11,565 nt of DNA from Holosporales bacterium (lineage in GTDB: Bacteria > Pseudomonadota > Alphaproteobacteria > Caedimonadales > UBA9215): assembly GCA_003503995.1 (NCBI GenBank), contig DOCA01000153.1, positions 1 to 11,565 of the forward strand, given 5' to 3'. The position numbers were made by a program, and so were the translations under genes. This document shows, piece by piece, positions 1 to 6,486 of the stretch. The first letter of the stretch is position 1; every line of letters begins with the position of its first letter. Under the pieces are notes generated by a model. That model was not told where the DNA came from, did not search any database, and saw only the letters and a program-made list of their open reading frames with translations.

Positions 1-647
1 CCATATAAGGCACGGTTAGTTGGATTTTGAGCTTCACCAAGGACGAACAAGGCACGGTTAGCGACTTGGGTAACCCCTGCAGCAATATTTAGGTAATCTT
101 GGATGTTTTGAGCTGTTGGGTTAGGTGTACCAGCATTAACCCATGCAGTGTAGGCGGCTTCTGCCTCATTCATGTAGTCGTCACCCATGAGTGCATGTCC
201 AACACCGCTGTGAAGCATGAGGTTAATAAGGTTACGTGTTGTTTGTTCATTTACAAAATATGGGCGACCACCAGTTGTATAGACAGGGCCGAAGACATTA
301 TTGAAATCAGCATGTTCAGCAGGGCCGCCTGCAAGGAAGTCAAATGCTGAACGTAGAGGACGCTGAGCTGCTTTTTCGGCTTGAATTTCTGCTAGATAGT
401 TCTCTTCAGTACCCAGTTCCTTAATTGCAAGGATGTTAGCTTGGCGAATTTCAAGGGTTCTTCTTGTGATCGGAGCACCAGAAGTGCGTGGTCGTGATAT
501 GACCACAGCCTCTAATTCACTAGCACCCGAAGCAAGCAACGCTCTTTCGTAGGCATTTGATGCGTTTGCTTTAATAGCTCCAAGAGTAGTTGCAGAAACC
601 GCAAGCGCTGCCACACTAGCAATGGTTGTGATTTTTTTTATAATCAT
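1..647 (-). CDS. Unrecognised exported protein, partial (3' end outside window)
   Basis: An open frame runs from an ATG at 647 down to base 1 with no stop, so at least 215 residues are present and the C-terminus is missing. The N-terminus is a clear Sec signal peptide: two lysines at residues 4-5, a hydrophobic core at about 6-24, and an A-N-A cleavage motif at 27-29. The mature part is alanine-rich and mostly polar, with no domain I recognise; it contains a GGRPYF segment and a later NRALF/NRALY pair 14 residues apart, seen in DNA as a 13-bp direct repeat at 7-19 and 49-61. An AGGA ribosome-binding sequence lies 9 bases before the ATG. It is divergent from a second exported-protein gene at 801. 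Function unknown; periplasm or surface is inferred from the signal peptide. Confidence 0.8.
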   Translation of the reverse strand, partial: MIIKKITTIASVAALAVSATTLGAIKANASNAYERALLASGASELEAVVISRPRTSGAPITRRTLEIRQANILAIKELGTEENYLAEIQAEKAAQRPLRSAFDFLAGGPAEHADFNNVFGPVYTTGGRPYFVNEQTTRNLINLMLHSGVGHALMGDDYMNEAEAAYTAWVNAGTPNPTAQNIQDYLNIAAGVTQVANRALFVLGEAQNPTNRALY

Positions 648-695
648 ATTCTCTGTTCCTTTTTATGGTATTGTAAAATATAAAGATTCTTTTAG

Positions 696-724
696 TCTTT
701 AGCATGCTTGGTTTTATGTGTCAA
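696..724 (-). promoter_or_regulatory. Candidate promoter of the exported-protein gene at 1-647
   Basis: Read on the minus strand, a perfect -35 TTGACA (719-724) is followed by a 17-base spacer and TAAAGA (696-701) as a modest -10. It lies about 50 bases before the ATG at 647 and back to back with the plus-strand promoter at 739-767. Confidence 0.5.
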
Positions 725-738
725 CTTTTTTTTGGGGG

Positions 739-767
739 TTTACAAAATGTGAAATTGATTTTATGTT
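739..767 (+). promoter_or_regulatory. Candidate promoter of the outer-membrane barrel gene
   Basis: TTTACA (739-744), 17-base spacer, TATGTT (762-767). The predicted start of transcription is near 774, leaving a leader of about 27 bases before the ATG at 801. The -35 boxes of the two divergent promoters are only 14 bases apart, so one regulator bound between them could control both genes. Confidence 0.45.
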
Positions 768-800
768 TATTGGTATTGAAAATATTACTATGAGAATACC

Positions 801-1514
801 ATGATTTCCAAAACTAAATTAATGCCAGTGGCAACTTTGGTGGCACTTATTGCGACTCCTTCAATCTCTAAAAGTGAAGACTATTTCAAAACAGGTTTTG
901 TTGCTGGAGCATCTGTCGGATATAGTCGCATGAAAACAGACACAACAAAAAATACCTTTCTTGCTAATGGTTTTGATGATCTATCAAAGAGAACGAATTC
1001 TAGCAACGGTATTTTGGGGCATATTTTTGGTGGATATCGTTATGTAACAAACGGTGGTTTTGCAGTTGGGTTTAATCTTGGTTTTGCACTTGATAGCAAT
1101 GAAACTAAAGGGCAAGATAGGTTGAATGCTATCAATACAACCGTTAAATTAAATCGGAAATATCAAGTGATACCAGCCATATTTGTTGGTCAAAAAGTCT
1201 CTAATCAATGGATGATTTTCACTGAACTTGCTGCCTCTATTTCGCGTTTTGAACTTTCTAGCAGTGCTACTGAAGTTGGTACTGATGTGCATTCGACTAA
1301 ACAGTATACAAAAATTGGTTTTGCTCCTACAATTGGCGCAGAATATGCTATGAACCGTAACTTATCTGTGATAGGTACACTGGGTTATGAGTTTTTTGAG
1401 ACAAAAAAAGCTGATCTAGGCGATTTAATTGAAGATGTGCCAGTAACAGAAAACCATGTAAAAGTACGCCCACATTATTTCACAGCGAAAATTGGTGTGC
1501 TGTACAAGTTCTAG
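801..1514 (+). CDS. Probable outer-membrane beta-barrel protein
   Basis: 237 residues. A signal peptide is visible at residues 1 to about 25 (lysine at 4 and 6, hydrophobic stretch 7-22). The rest alternates polar and hydrophobic/aromatic residues in short amphipathic strands with glycine-rich turns, such as GFVAGASVGYSRM near the start and GYEFFET near the end. The chain ends TAKIGVLYKF, a terminal phenylalanine strand typical of proteins folded by the Bam machinery. Size and layout fit the eight-stranded OmpA/opacity/Msp4-like surface proteins; the exact family is not settled. The ATG at 801 has only a weak GAG upstream. An ATG at 790 is out of frame and closes at once, so 801 is preferred. 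No terminator was seen after the stop. Confidence 0.75.
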   Translation: MISKTKLMPVATLVALIATPSISKSEDYFKTGFVAGASVGYSRMKTDTTKNTFLANGFDDLSKRTNSSNGILGHIFGGYRYVTNGGFAVGFNLGFALDSNETKGQDRLNAINTTVKLNRKYQVIPAIFVGQKVSNQWMIFTELAASISRFELSSSATEVGTDVHSTKQYTKIGFAPTIGAEYAMNRNLSVIGTLGYEFFETKKADLGDLIEDVPVTENHVKVRPHYFTAKIGVLYKF

Positions 1515-1591
1515 TTTTTTAAATTCCATTGCCCTTTATTCAAAAAGCTCCTTCAGTTTATCAACTCATTGCAGGTTTTCGTCATAGATAC

Positions 1592-1609
1592 CCCCGGGTA
1601 AACCCGGGG
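1592..1609. repeat. Right-end foldback of the IS200-type element
   Basis: Perfect 7-bp stem CCCCGGG/CCCGGGG with loop TAAA, about 40 bases beyond the tnpA stop codon. Its loop is the same as that of the left-end hairpin while the stem differs, as expected for structure-specific recognition by TnpA. It could also act as a transcription barrier. Confidence 0.8.
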
Positions 1610-1648
1610 TTCTATTGCTTACGCAGTGCACGTCAAGCCGTGCACAGT

Positions 1649-2077
1649 TTACAACTCCTGTCGGAGTTGTCCTGAATCCTGTTGTCCTTGGTGCTCAACA
1701 TATTTTCGTATCGTCTCCTCATCCAAGCCTACGCTACTCACGAAATACCCGGGTGACCATACAATGTTCTCATTCCAGTAAACCTTGCCTAACCAAGGAA
1801 AAAACTTACGCATCTTTGAGGATAATTGGCTTTTCAATCTACCCATCACACTTGAAATGCTATACTTAGGCGGGATAGTCATAAGCATGTGGAGATGATC
1901 TTTATCGAAGCCAATCTCCTCAATGGTCACACCAAGCATTTCTTTAAGAAGCCCAGGCAACGTCTTACGAATATATGAGCAGACACCAGGATTCAGGATC
2001 TTTCGGCGATACTTGCAGACCCAGACAACATGGTACTTAAGGCTGTACGTACTATGGGATAGTTTAAGGACTTCCAT
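1649..2077 (-). CDS. tnpA: IS200-type Y1 transposase TnpA
   Basis: 142 residues, the usual full length. Motifs of the HUH/Y1 single-strand transposase are intact: the HLH metal-binding pair at residues 61-63 within KDHLHML, the WSPGYFV segment at 107-113, and the catalytic tyrosine Y126 in IRKYVEHQ with Q130 on the same helix. The opening region HSTYSLKYHVVWVCKYRRK is typical. It cuts and rejoins the hairpin ends of its element as single-stranded circles, preferentially on lagging-strand DNA. GGAGG lies 15 bases before the ATG, with a closer AGAG, so translation is probably weak, as is common for these elements. No frameshift or stop is seen, so the element may be active. Confidence 0.93.
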   Translation of the reverse strand: MEVLKLSHSTYSLKYHVVWVCKYRRKILNPGVCSYIRKTLPGLLKEMLGVTIEEIGFDKDHLHMLMTIPPKYSISSVMGRLKSQLSSKMRKFFPWLGKVYWNENIVWSPGYFVSSVGLDEETIRKYVEHQGQQDSGQLRQEL

Positions 2078-2109
2078 CTCTGCAGTATATCGCCTCCAGC
2101 CTCATTCAT

Positions 2110-2127
2110 CCACGGCTAAAGCCGTGG
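2110..2127. repeat. Left-end foldback of the IS200-type element
   Basis: Perfect 7-bp stem CCACGGC/GCCGTGG with loop TAAA, 33 bases upstream of the tnpA start. The in-frame stop codon that closes the disrupted SagB-like gene lies here, at 2116-2118, at the stem-loop junction. Confidence 0.85.
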
Positions 2128-2874
2128 TGTCCTGTCTACGACCGCATGAATAAGACCAAGAGAATGGTCTTTTGGATCATAGAGATAAAGGCCAGACTCA
2201 ATGCCCTCAACATTAAACACTGTAACATAGGCTTGAATGGAATGGATACCACCAGCGGAAGGACTGGATTTTCTAACACCAATTAAATCAACTGTATCCT
2301 CAATCCCCTCCCATTTATCATGGATTTCGCCAAAGGTATAAAAGAGAACGGTACTGAAATTATTTTCTGAAATAGTCTCCCCTGAAAAATGACGTGAGGT
2401 AAAACGTGTTTTGAGGGTATCAACAAACCCCAAGGTATTGATGTTAGCATCAACCTTTGAAAGCTTAATGCTATTTGAATCTTTTTGAAGCACGTCTTGC
2501 TTGTCGTGTGTTTCTTTCCGCTGAGAATACCCTTCGGAGAATCCAATGAAATCATGGATCATTTCTTGTTTAGAGCGTTTTTCTTGAAGTTCGGGAACGT
2601 TTTGCGTTCCTCGATGAAAAATACGAGAGAGTTGATCCCATCCCCATGGTTTTGAGTCATAAGGAGCAGTTCTGACAACGTCATTTTCCAAAAGATCAGC
2701 TAAGTGTGGGTTATTGCTATCTATTTCTTTATTCTGAGAGATATCCATCAAAAGCGTGATGAGGTCTTTTTCAATTTCAAACTGCTCATGGGCCCCATAG
2801 TTCCAAAGACAAAACGCGTCCTTCTCAAAGAGAAAGAATAAATTGGGGTTTAGATAAAAGGATCTCTCAGTCAT
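2116..2874 (-). pseudogene. SagB-type FMN dehydrogenase, truncated by the IS element
   Basis: The frame starts at an ATG (2874) and runs into the IS left end, where the last residues (about RTPRL) and the stop are element DNA. The remaining ~245 residues match the first half of SagB/ThcOx-type nitroreductase-fold proteins: an N-terminal region of short strands and helices, then SRHFSG at 160-165 (an FMN-contacting motif), SSPSAGGIHSIQAY at 203-216 and GLYLYDPKDHSL at 228-239. Such enzymes oxidise azolines to azoles in thiazole/oxazole-modified peptide pathways, but many SagB-like proteins have unknown substrates. The C-terminal half is absent: DNA on the far side of the IS (1515-1575) shows no continuation in any minus frame. 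No cyclodehydratase or precursor gene is in view. Probably non-functional. Confidence 0.78.
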
Positions 2875-2946
2875 ATTCCATCACAATTATTTTTTTCCAA
2901 GTTAACACCATTTTACAAAGCGTGGTATGAGTTTTCACCTAAAGCC

Positions 2947-4206
2947 TTAAGCAGTAATCCTTTCAAGTTCTAAAATTCTCTCATCAAGGTCGGGCCTTTC
3001 AAGGTCTTTCATGGCCAAGGTAGCCTTGAGTTTATCCCATAAGAACACTTGGAAATCCAGTTTGACGCTGAAATCATCCCAGCCCTTTTCGCGGAACCAC
3101 GCCCCTTTGGAACAATCAGATTCTGTCATCAAACCCTCAAAAGTCTGCTTGTACGTTTTCATTTCGTCCAAGGACAAGGCTCTCTCACGCTTCATGATTA
3201 ATCTTTTTTCATGATCCACTTTTTCCCGCTTCAAGTCCTCTATACGCTCCTTACCTCTTTCGGTTTTAACCGCAATGAGCCTTAGTCTTTCAGATTCTAG
3301 TTTCCTTTGACGATCTACACTTGTTTCACGGGTTGAAAGCTCATACCTCCCCTCCTCCAACTGAATCTTGAAGGTTTCTGTAAGGACTACAGGCAAACGT
3401 AATTGGTAATTGGTCCCTGCTTTTTCCCCCATGAGAAACTTAGAGGATGCTATTTTCAAGCAATAGGCTCTCCAACGGTCCAAAGACCCTTGAAACAATC
3501 CCTCATAAGCCCTAAGCATCCTTTGAGAAAAGTCAGGCGTTAGGGTTACAAGCCCCCTACTCCCGATTTCTTCTTCCCAAATGGCTTTCATCTCAAGGGC
3601 AATCTTTGATTGTTGATCACTGATCTGCCCAGCGCCCACTTCCTTAGGAAAACAATCTTCCTTTTTTATAAATGAAGTATTTATTTGTTTATCCTTAGTC
3701 GCCCCCGCGTAAGGGGAGCCCAAAGGGCTCACCGTAGGCGAGCCCTTTTTGAAAGAAGATTTTGCAGTGTTTCTAATGGTGTTGGTTGTTTTAGCACGAA
3801 TAGAATTTAAGCGCGCATAAAGGAGGGTTACCAGAGAATTGTTTCGGACAAAGATTGTTTTCTTAGTCTGACGGTCTTGATAATACGCAAAGAGCTTTCC
3901 TTTAAAAGGATTGGATTCTTTTTCAAACTCAGTTTTGCTTTTATATCGAATGCCAATTTTATCAAAGGCGGTTCTAAAAACCTTCTTTGAGAAGCGAAGT
4001 TCTTCCGTCCATGTGTCCCCTTCCCTACATAAAGGATGGTCACATGGTTCAATAAATTTATAAAATTCGTTCTTTTTTATTTTAAACCAGTATTCCAGCC
4101 TATCAAATAAAAGCACAGCGGTTTGAGAGCCAAATTCCTCTTTAAGTGCTGGATTATACTTAACAAAATAGTCTGTAGAGTACGGTTGCGATGATGAGTC
4201 GCTCAT
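2947..4206 (-). CDS. Putative plasmid replication initiator
   Basis: 419 residues from the ATG at 4206, chosen because AAAGGAG lies 8 bases upstream; an in-frame ATG at 4239 would add 11 residues but has no such site. The N-terminal part (about 1-130) looks like a winged helix: QTAVLLFDRLEYW, then IEPCDHPLCREGDTWTEEL at 52-70 and SKKVFRTAFDKIG. A low-complexity linker at about 140-195 contains a GC-rich palindromic insert. The second domain has SKFLMGEK (255-262) and EGRYE, a pattern I associate with DnaT/DnaD-like and plasmid replication proteins. A charged K/E/R-rich, likely coiled region follows. The position beside parAB and an AT-rich divergent region supports a replication role. I infer this from pattern and context and do not recognise a named family. 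Confidence 0.5.
   Translation of the reverse strand: MSDSSSQPYSTDYFVKYNPALKEEFGSQTAVLLFDRLEYWFKIKKNEFYKFIEPCDHPLCREGDTWTEELRFSKKVFRTAFDKIGIRYKSKTEFEKESNPFKGKLFAYYQDRQTKKTIFVRNNSLVTLLYARLNSIRAKTTNTIRNTAKSSFKKGSPTVSPLGSPYAGATKDKQINTSFIKKEDCFPKEVGAGQISDQQSKIALEMKAIWEEEIGSRGLVTLTPDFSQRMLRAYEGLFQGSLDRWRAYCLKIASSKFLMGEKAGTNYQLRLPVVLTETFKIQLEEGRYELSTRETSVDRQRKLESERLRLIAVKTERGKERIEDLKREKVDHEKRLIMKRERALSLDEMKTYKQTFEGLMTESDCSKGAWFREKGWDDFSVKLDFQVFLWDKLKATLAMKDLERPDLDERILELERITA
3701..3745. repeat. GC-rich nested palindrome inside the rep gene linker
   Basis: Three copies of one hexamer occur in alternating orientation: GAGCCC (3716-3721), GGGCTC (3725-3730) and GAGCCC (3740-3745). Two mutually exclusive hairpins share the middle copy. 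A third pair, CCCC/GGGG, is at 3703-3706 and 3713-3716. In frame it encodes residues 155-169, read as two GSP-starting units. On the plus strand the 3725-3745 hairpin (with inner CC/GG pairs) is followed by TTTTT, so it also resembles a terminator for antisense transcription. Confidence 0.7.
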
Positions 4207-4221
4207 TTTTATTCTCCTTTC
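4207..4221 (-). promoter_or_regulatory. Rep ribosome-binding site within a small hairpin
   Basis: On the rep mRNA, CTCC pairs with GGAG around a GAAA tetraloop, so the core of the AAAGGAG ribosome-binding site is in the 3' arm. The stem is only four base pairs. It fixes the start codon at 4206 and could slightly damp translation of a replication protein. Confidence 0.4.
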
Positions 4222-4245
4222 GGAGCCAAAAACAAGCATAAAACC

Positions 4246-4273
4246 TTGACAAAATAGCTAAGTTTGCTATTCT
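4246..4273 (+). promoter_or_regulatory. Candidate promoter with inverted repeat in the spacer
   Basis: Perfect -35 TTGACA (4246-4251), 16-base spacer, TATTCT (4268-4273). A 6-bp inverted repeat, AATAGC (4253-4258) and GCTATT (4266-4271), fills the spacer and looks like an operator for Rep, ParA or another DNA-binding protein. Transcription would run towards parA but meets a terminator within about 40 bases. Confidence 0.45.
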
Positions 4274-4286
4274 GAAATTGCTTAGA

Positions 4287-4320
4287 GAGGTTCGTTGCTA
4301 GTCAACGGCTTCTTTTTTTT
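4287..4320 (+). terminator. Intrinsic terminator ahead of parA
   Basis: A stem of about ten pairs (GAGG, bulged T, TCGTTG against CAACGGCTTC, including two G-U pairs) with loop CTAGT is followed directly by eight T residues at 4313-4320. It lies about 15 bases after the predicted start point of the 4246-4273 promoter, so it would yield a very short RNA or act as an attenuator for parAB. Confidence 0.55.
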
Positions 4321-4474
4321 ATCCAAAAATTATCAAGTTAAAATTAAAAAACTATAAAAATTTAATCATATGTTAATAAAAGCACACTTTCTGAAACCCC
4401 GCAATCTAAAATAATTTTTTTACCAAAATAGATTTTTTATGTTATGTTATTTTATAATAAGAAGAGTTTAGAAA
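4321..4474. other. AT-rich rep-parA intergenic region, origin-like
   Basis: This stretch is almost entirely A and T and lies between the divergent rep and parA genes. It holds candidate plus-strand promoter elements for parAB: TTATCA (4330-4335), 17-base spacer, TATAAA (4353-4358), and a consensus TATAAT at 4454-4459 with no good -35. TTATG is repeated just upstream of the latter. Easy melting and position suit an origin unwinding region, but I see no clear iteron set here. The origin role is an inference. Confidence 0.35.
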
Positions 4475-5485
4475 ATGGTAACTGCTTTACGTCGTGATTT
4501 CACCACTTGTGGAGTAACACAAAAAATCTTATCAGATTTGGTGCACACAAGTCCATCCACAATAAATAAAATGGTTTCTTCTTTAGAGTTGAAACCGTTA
4601 GATGAAACTGCCAGTAGAAATATTAGATATAGTATTGATGATATTAGGTCTATTACAAGTAAGTTTATAGCTAATAAAGATAATAGAAAATGTAATGTTT
4701 TATCTTTTTATAATTTCAAAGGAGGTGTTGGAAAAACAACCTTGTGTTTTGAGGTTGCTTCACATTTAGCACTTATGGGTTATGAAGTTTTAGCCGTTGA
4801 CACAGATCCTCAAGCACATCTTTCTACAGCCTTAAGTTTTGATACGACGAATGAGTACCCTACCCTCTATGATATCATAGTTAACGATTTATCTCCTTTT
4901 GATTGTATTGAAAATATTTTTCCTGGATTAGATTGTTTGCCCTCAAATCTATCTTTAACTAGATTAGAATCCGAATTGGATAATTTACCAAGAAGAGAGG
5001 AGCGAGTGTCGATCTCCCTTACACCTCTTAAAGAGAAGTATGATTTTATTATTTTTGATTGCAATCCAACTATTAGTAAATTGAATATGAATATAATTAA
5101 TTTTTCTGACATTCTTCCAATCATAGTAGAAACACAGCTTTTTGCTATTAATGGCCTTAAAATGTTGTTGCAAGATCTAGAGAAGTTTTGCAAGAAAATG
5201 ATAATGGATATGCCGAAAATTGTTGTTATCCCCAATAAATATGAAGAAAGAACAGCTTCATCAGGGGAAGCGATGTCACTACTAAGAAAGTATTATTCAG
5301 AATATACAATACCCGACTTTGCCGTTAGGATGAGTGAGGAATTAAAAACATCAACTAAACTAAGCCTGCCACTAGCCCTTTTTTGTCGATCAAATTCAAT
5401 AGCATTTGAGGACATTCTTGAAGTTTTAAGGTATCTGTTAGCTCAATCAAAAGAAGAAGTTGAAAAGTCCGCCGCCGCGTACTAG
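4475..5485 (+). CDS. parA: ParA partition ATPase
   Basis: 336 residues. Residues 1 to about 65 form an N-terminal helix-turn-helix-like region (TQKILSDLVHTSPSTINKMV), as in type Ia ParA proteins that also repress their own operon. The ATPase motifs are complete: deviant Walker A KGGVGKTT at 82-89, A' motif DTDPQ at 109-113, Walker B FIIFD at 191-195. It forms ATP-dependent patterns on the nucleoid that position plasmid copies carrying ParB-parS complexes. A weak GAAGAG precedes the ATG. The stop lies 12 bases before parB, which has AGGAG overlapping the parA stop, so the two are co-transcribed and probably coupled. The C-terminus ends in K-S-A-A-A, a by-product of a GC-rich site embedded in the last codons. 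Confidence 0.93.
   Translation: MVTALRRDFTTCGVTQKILSDLVHTSPSTINKMVSSLELKPLDETASRNIRYSIDDIRSITSKFIANKDNRKCNVLSFYNFKGGVGKTTLCFEVASHLALMGYEVLAVDTDPQAHLSTALSFDTTNEYPTLYDIIVNDLSPFDCIENIFPGLDCLPSNLSLTRLESELDNLPRREERVSISLTPLKEKYDFIIFDCNPTISKLNMNIINFSDILPIIVETQLFAINGLKMLLQDLEKFCKKMIMDMPKIVVIPNKYEERTASSGEAMSLLRKYYSEYTIPDFAVRMSEELKTSTKLSLPLALFCRSNSIAFEDILEVLRYLLAQSKEEVEKSAAAY
5467..5482. other. parS: Candidate parS site 1, in the parA 3' end
   Basis: GTCCGCCGCCGCGTAC, a near-palindrome with one broken pair, is a GC-only island in an AT-rich gene. It agrees with the repABC-plasmid parS consensus as I remember it (GTTNNCNGCNGNNAAC) at 8 of 10 defined positions. A second copy in inverted orientation ends parB. 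Binding by the adjacent ParB is inferred. Confidence 0.65.
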
Positions 5486-5497
5486 GAGAATAATGAA

Positions 5498-6328
5498 ATG
5501 GCAAAAGTTACATATAAGAAAATTTCTGATCACGTAGATGAGTTGGTTTCTCCTATTAATATTGAGAAAACAGCAAGAGGATCTGTTTATAGCAATTCGG
5601 CAGAGCTTTTAGAGCATTATTCCTTAGATGTTTTAAGTTTGATCCCATTCAAGAATCAAGCGAGAAAAAATTTCTCTGATGATCATATAAATGAACTATC
5701 CGCTTCCATATCCACCCATGGTATTAGACAGCCCTTAACTGTAATAAGGTCCCAAAGCACTACTGGAAAATATGAAGTTGTTAGTGGAGAAAGGCGACTT
5801 ATAGCCGCAAAAAAGGCGGGTTTGAAGAAAGTTCCTTGTATCATTATTCATGATTATGATGATGCAGAAGAAATTGCTCTAATTGAAAATATACAGAGAG
5901 AAGATTTGCATCCAATAGAAATTGGAATGGCCCTTAAAAATATTTTAGATTTCAACTCAACTTACAATCAAGCCTCATTAGCAAAGAAGCTTGGTGTAAC
6001 AAAGCAATATGTATCTGATTCAATTTCATATAATTCAATTCCTGATGATGTAAAAGAGTATTTGCTTAAGAATAATATATTGTCTAGATCTTTATTAAGA
6101 AAAATCCTTAAATCCGATAACCCTTCTAAATTTATAAAAAATGATAGTATAAAAACAGTAGCAACGACAAGGTCTTTGCTTAGGGTTTCTTTATTAGATG
6201 ATGACTATAATTTTCAATATAAGGGTTTGAGAGAATTACCAGTTGAATCACTTGAGAAAATTAAGGGTGATATTGATATTCTAATAGATAGAATAATAAA
6301 GGAAAAGTCCGCGGCGGCGGACAAATAG
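5498..6328 (+). CDS. parB: ParB centromere-binding protein
   Basis: 276 residues. The order of parts is that of ParB/Spo0J proteins: IPFKNQARKNF with SISTHGIRQPLTVI (box I, about 49-83), the GERR motif at 97-100 followed by LIAAKKAG (CTP-binding/CTPase), ENIQRE at 130-135, a helix-turn-helix at about 155-176 (NQASLAKKLGVTKQYVS), and a C-terminal region likely used for dimerisation. It would load at parS, slide as a CTP-dependent clamp and stimulate ParA. The start at 5498 is set by AGGAG 9 bases upstream. The last residues K-S-A-A-A-D-K echo the end of ParA because both genes end in related 16-bp sites. Confidence 0.93.
   Translation: MAKVTYKKISDHVDELVSPINIEKTARGSVYSNSAELLEHYSLDVLSLIPFKNQARKNFSDDHINELSASISTHGIRQPLTVIRSQSTTGKYEVVSGERRLIAAKKAGLKKVPCIIIHDYDDAEEIALIENIQREDLHPIEIGMALKNILDFNSTYNQASLAKKLGVTKQYVSDSISYNSIPDDVKEYLLKNNILSRSLLRKILKSDNPSKFIKNDSIKTVATTRSLLRVSLLDDDYNFQYKGLRELPVESLEKIKGDIDILIDRIIKEKSAAADK
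6307..6322. other. parS: Candidate parS site 2, in the parB 3' end
   Basis: GTCCGCGGCGGCGGAC: perfect 6-bp arms GTCCGC/GCGGAC around GGCG. It is the reverse complement of site 1 except at one position. It also shares the left flank AAAAGTCCGC with site 1 in direct orientation. Same 8 of 10 agreement with the remembered repABC parS consensus. Confidence 0.68.
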
Positions 6329-6346
6329 CTTCTTAAATAAGATAAC

Positions 6347-6469
6347 GGATGTCAGGTTATGTATACCCTAGATGGATGTCAGAATTTGTTTGTATCCATG
6401 TCAGGCTAGGGTAATATTTTTGTATTTCTGACGAATGTTTCTTGAGGTCCAGTATCTAACCTGACGAAT
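6347..6469. repeat. GTCAG-core repeat cluster between parB and mazF
   Basis: Three direct copies of ATGTCAG start at 6349, 6376 and 6398. Two copies of CTGACGAAT, the inverse core, start at 6428 and 6461 (33 bases apart). GTCAGGTTA (6351-6359) and TAACCTGAC (6457-6465) form a 9-bp inverted pair bracketing the cluster. It occupies a gap between two convergent genes, so it is not a normal promoter region. Iterons of a replication origin, a second centromere site, or a protein-binding barrier are possible. Confidence 0.55.
6364..6413. repeat. Nested inverted repeat with bulged repeat core
   Basis: Outer arms TACCCTAG (6364-6371) and CTAGGGTA (6406-6413) pair over 8 bp. Inner arms ATGGAT (6372-6377) and ATCCAT (6394-6399) pair over 6 bp. 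The third GTCAGG is left as a one-sided bulge and the second GTCAG is in the loop. ATATTTTT follows the stem on the plus strand, so it may also end parAB transcripts. Confidence 0.55.
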
Positions 6470-6486
6470 TGGATTTTAGAAAGCCC

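Larger units (their letters stand above)
1575..2145 (-). mobile_element. IS200/IS605-family element, IS200 type (tnpA only)
   Basis: An intact tnpA lies between two perfect foldbacks. The left-end hairpin, upstream of tnpA, is CCACGGC/GCCGTGG at 2110-2127. The right-end hairpin is CCCCGGG/CCCGGGG at 1592-1609. Both have the same four-base loop (TAAA on the plus strand, TTTA on the transposase strand). Subterminal hairpins without terminal inverted repeats or target duplications define this family, whose Y1 transposase moves single-stranded DNA. There is no tnpB. The outer borders given here are approximate, because cleavage sites cannot be fixed without an empty site. The left end sits inside the SagB-like gene. 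Confidence 0.85.

Noticed and set aside
99..350. Plus-strand frame opposite the first exported-protein gene.
   Set aside because: The minus-strand frame has a signal peptide, ribosome-binding site and promoter and stays open for more than 640 bases; the plus frame is its shadow.
1515..1580. Possible continuation of the SagB-like gene on the far side of the IS element.
   Set aside because: The minus frames are short and interrupted by stops, and none shows the expected nitroreductase C-terminal motifs.
1615..2153. Plus-strand open frames across the IS element and the edge of the SagB-like gene.
   Set aside because: They lie opposite tnpA, whose motifs are unmistakable, and have no ribosome-binding site or recognisable protein features.
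4207..4239. Longer start for the rep gene at 4239.
   Set aside because: It has no ribosome-binding site; the ATG at 4206 has AAAGGAG at ideal distance.
6347..6469. CRISPR array reading of the GTCAG repeats.
   Set aside because: The repeats are only 7-9 bases, in both orientations and irregularly spaced, with no cas gene in the window.
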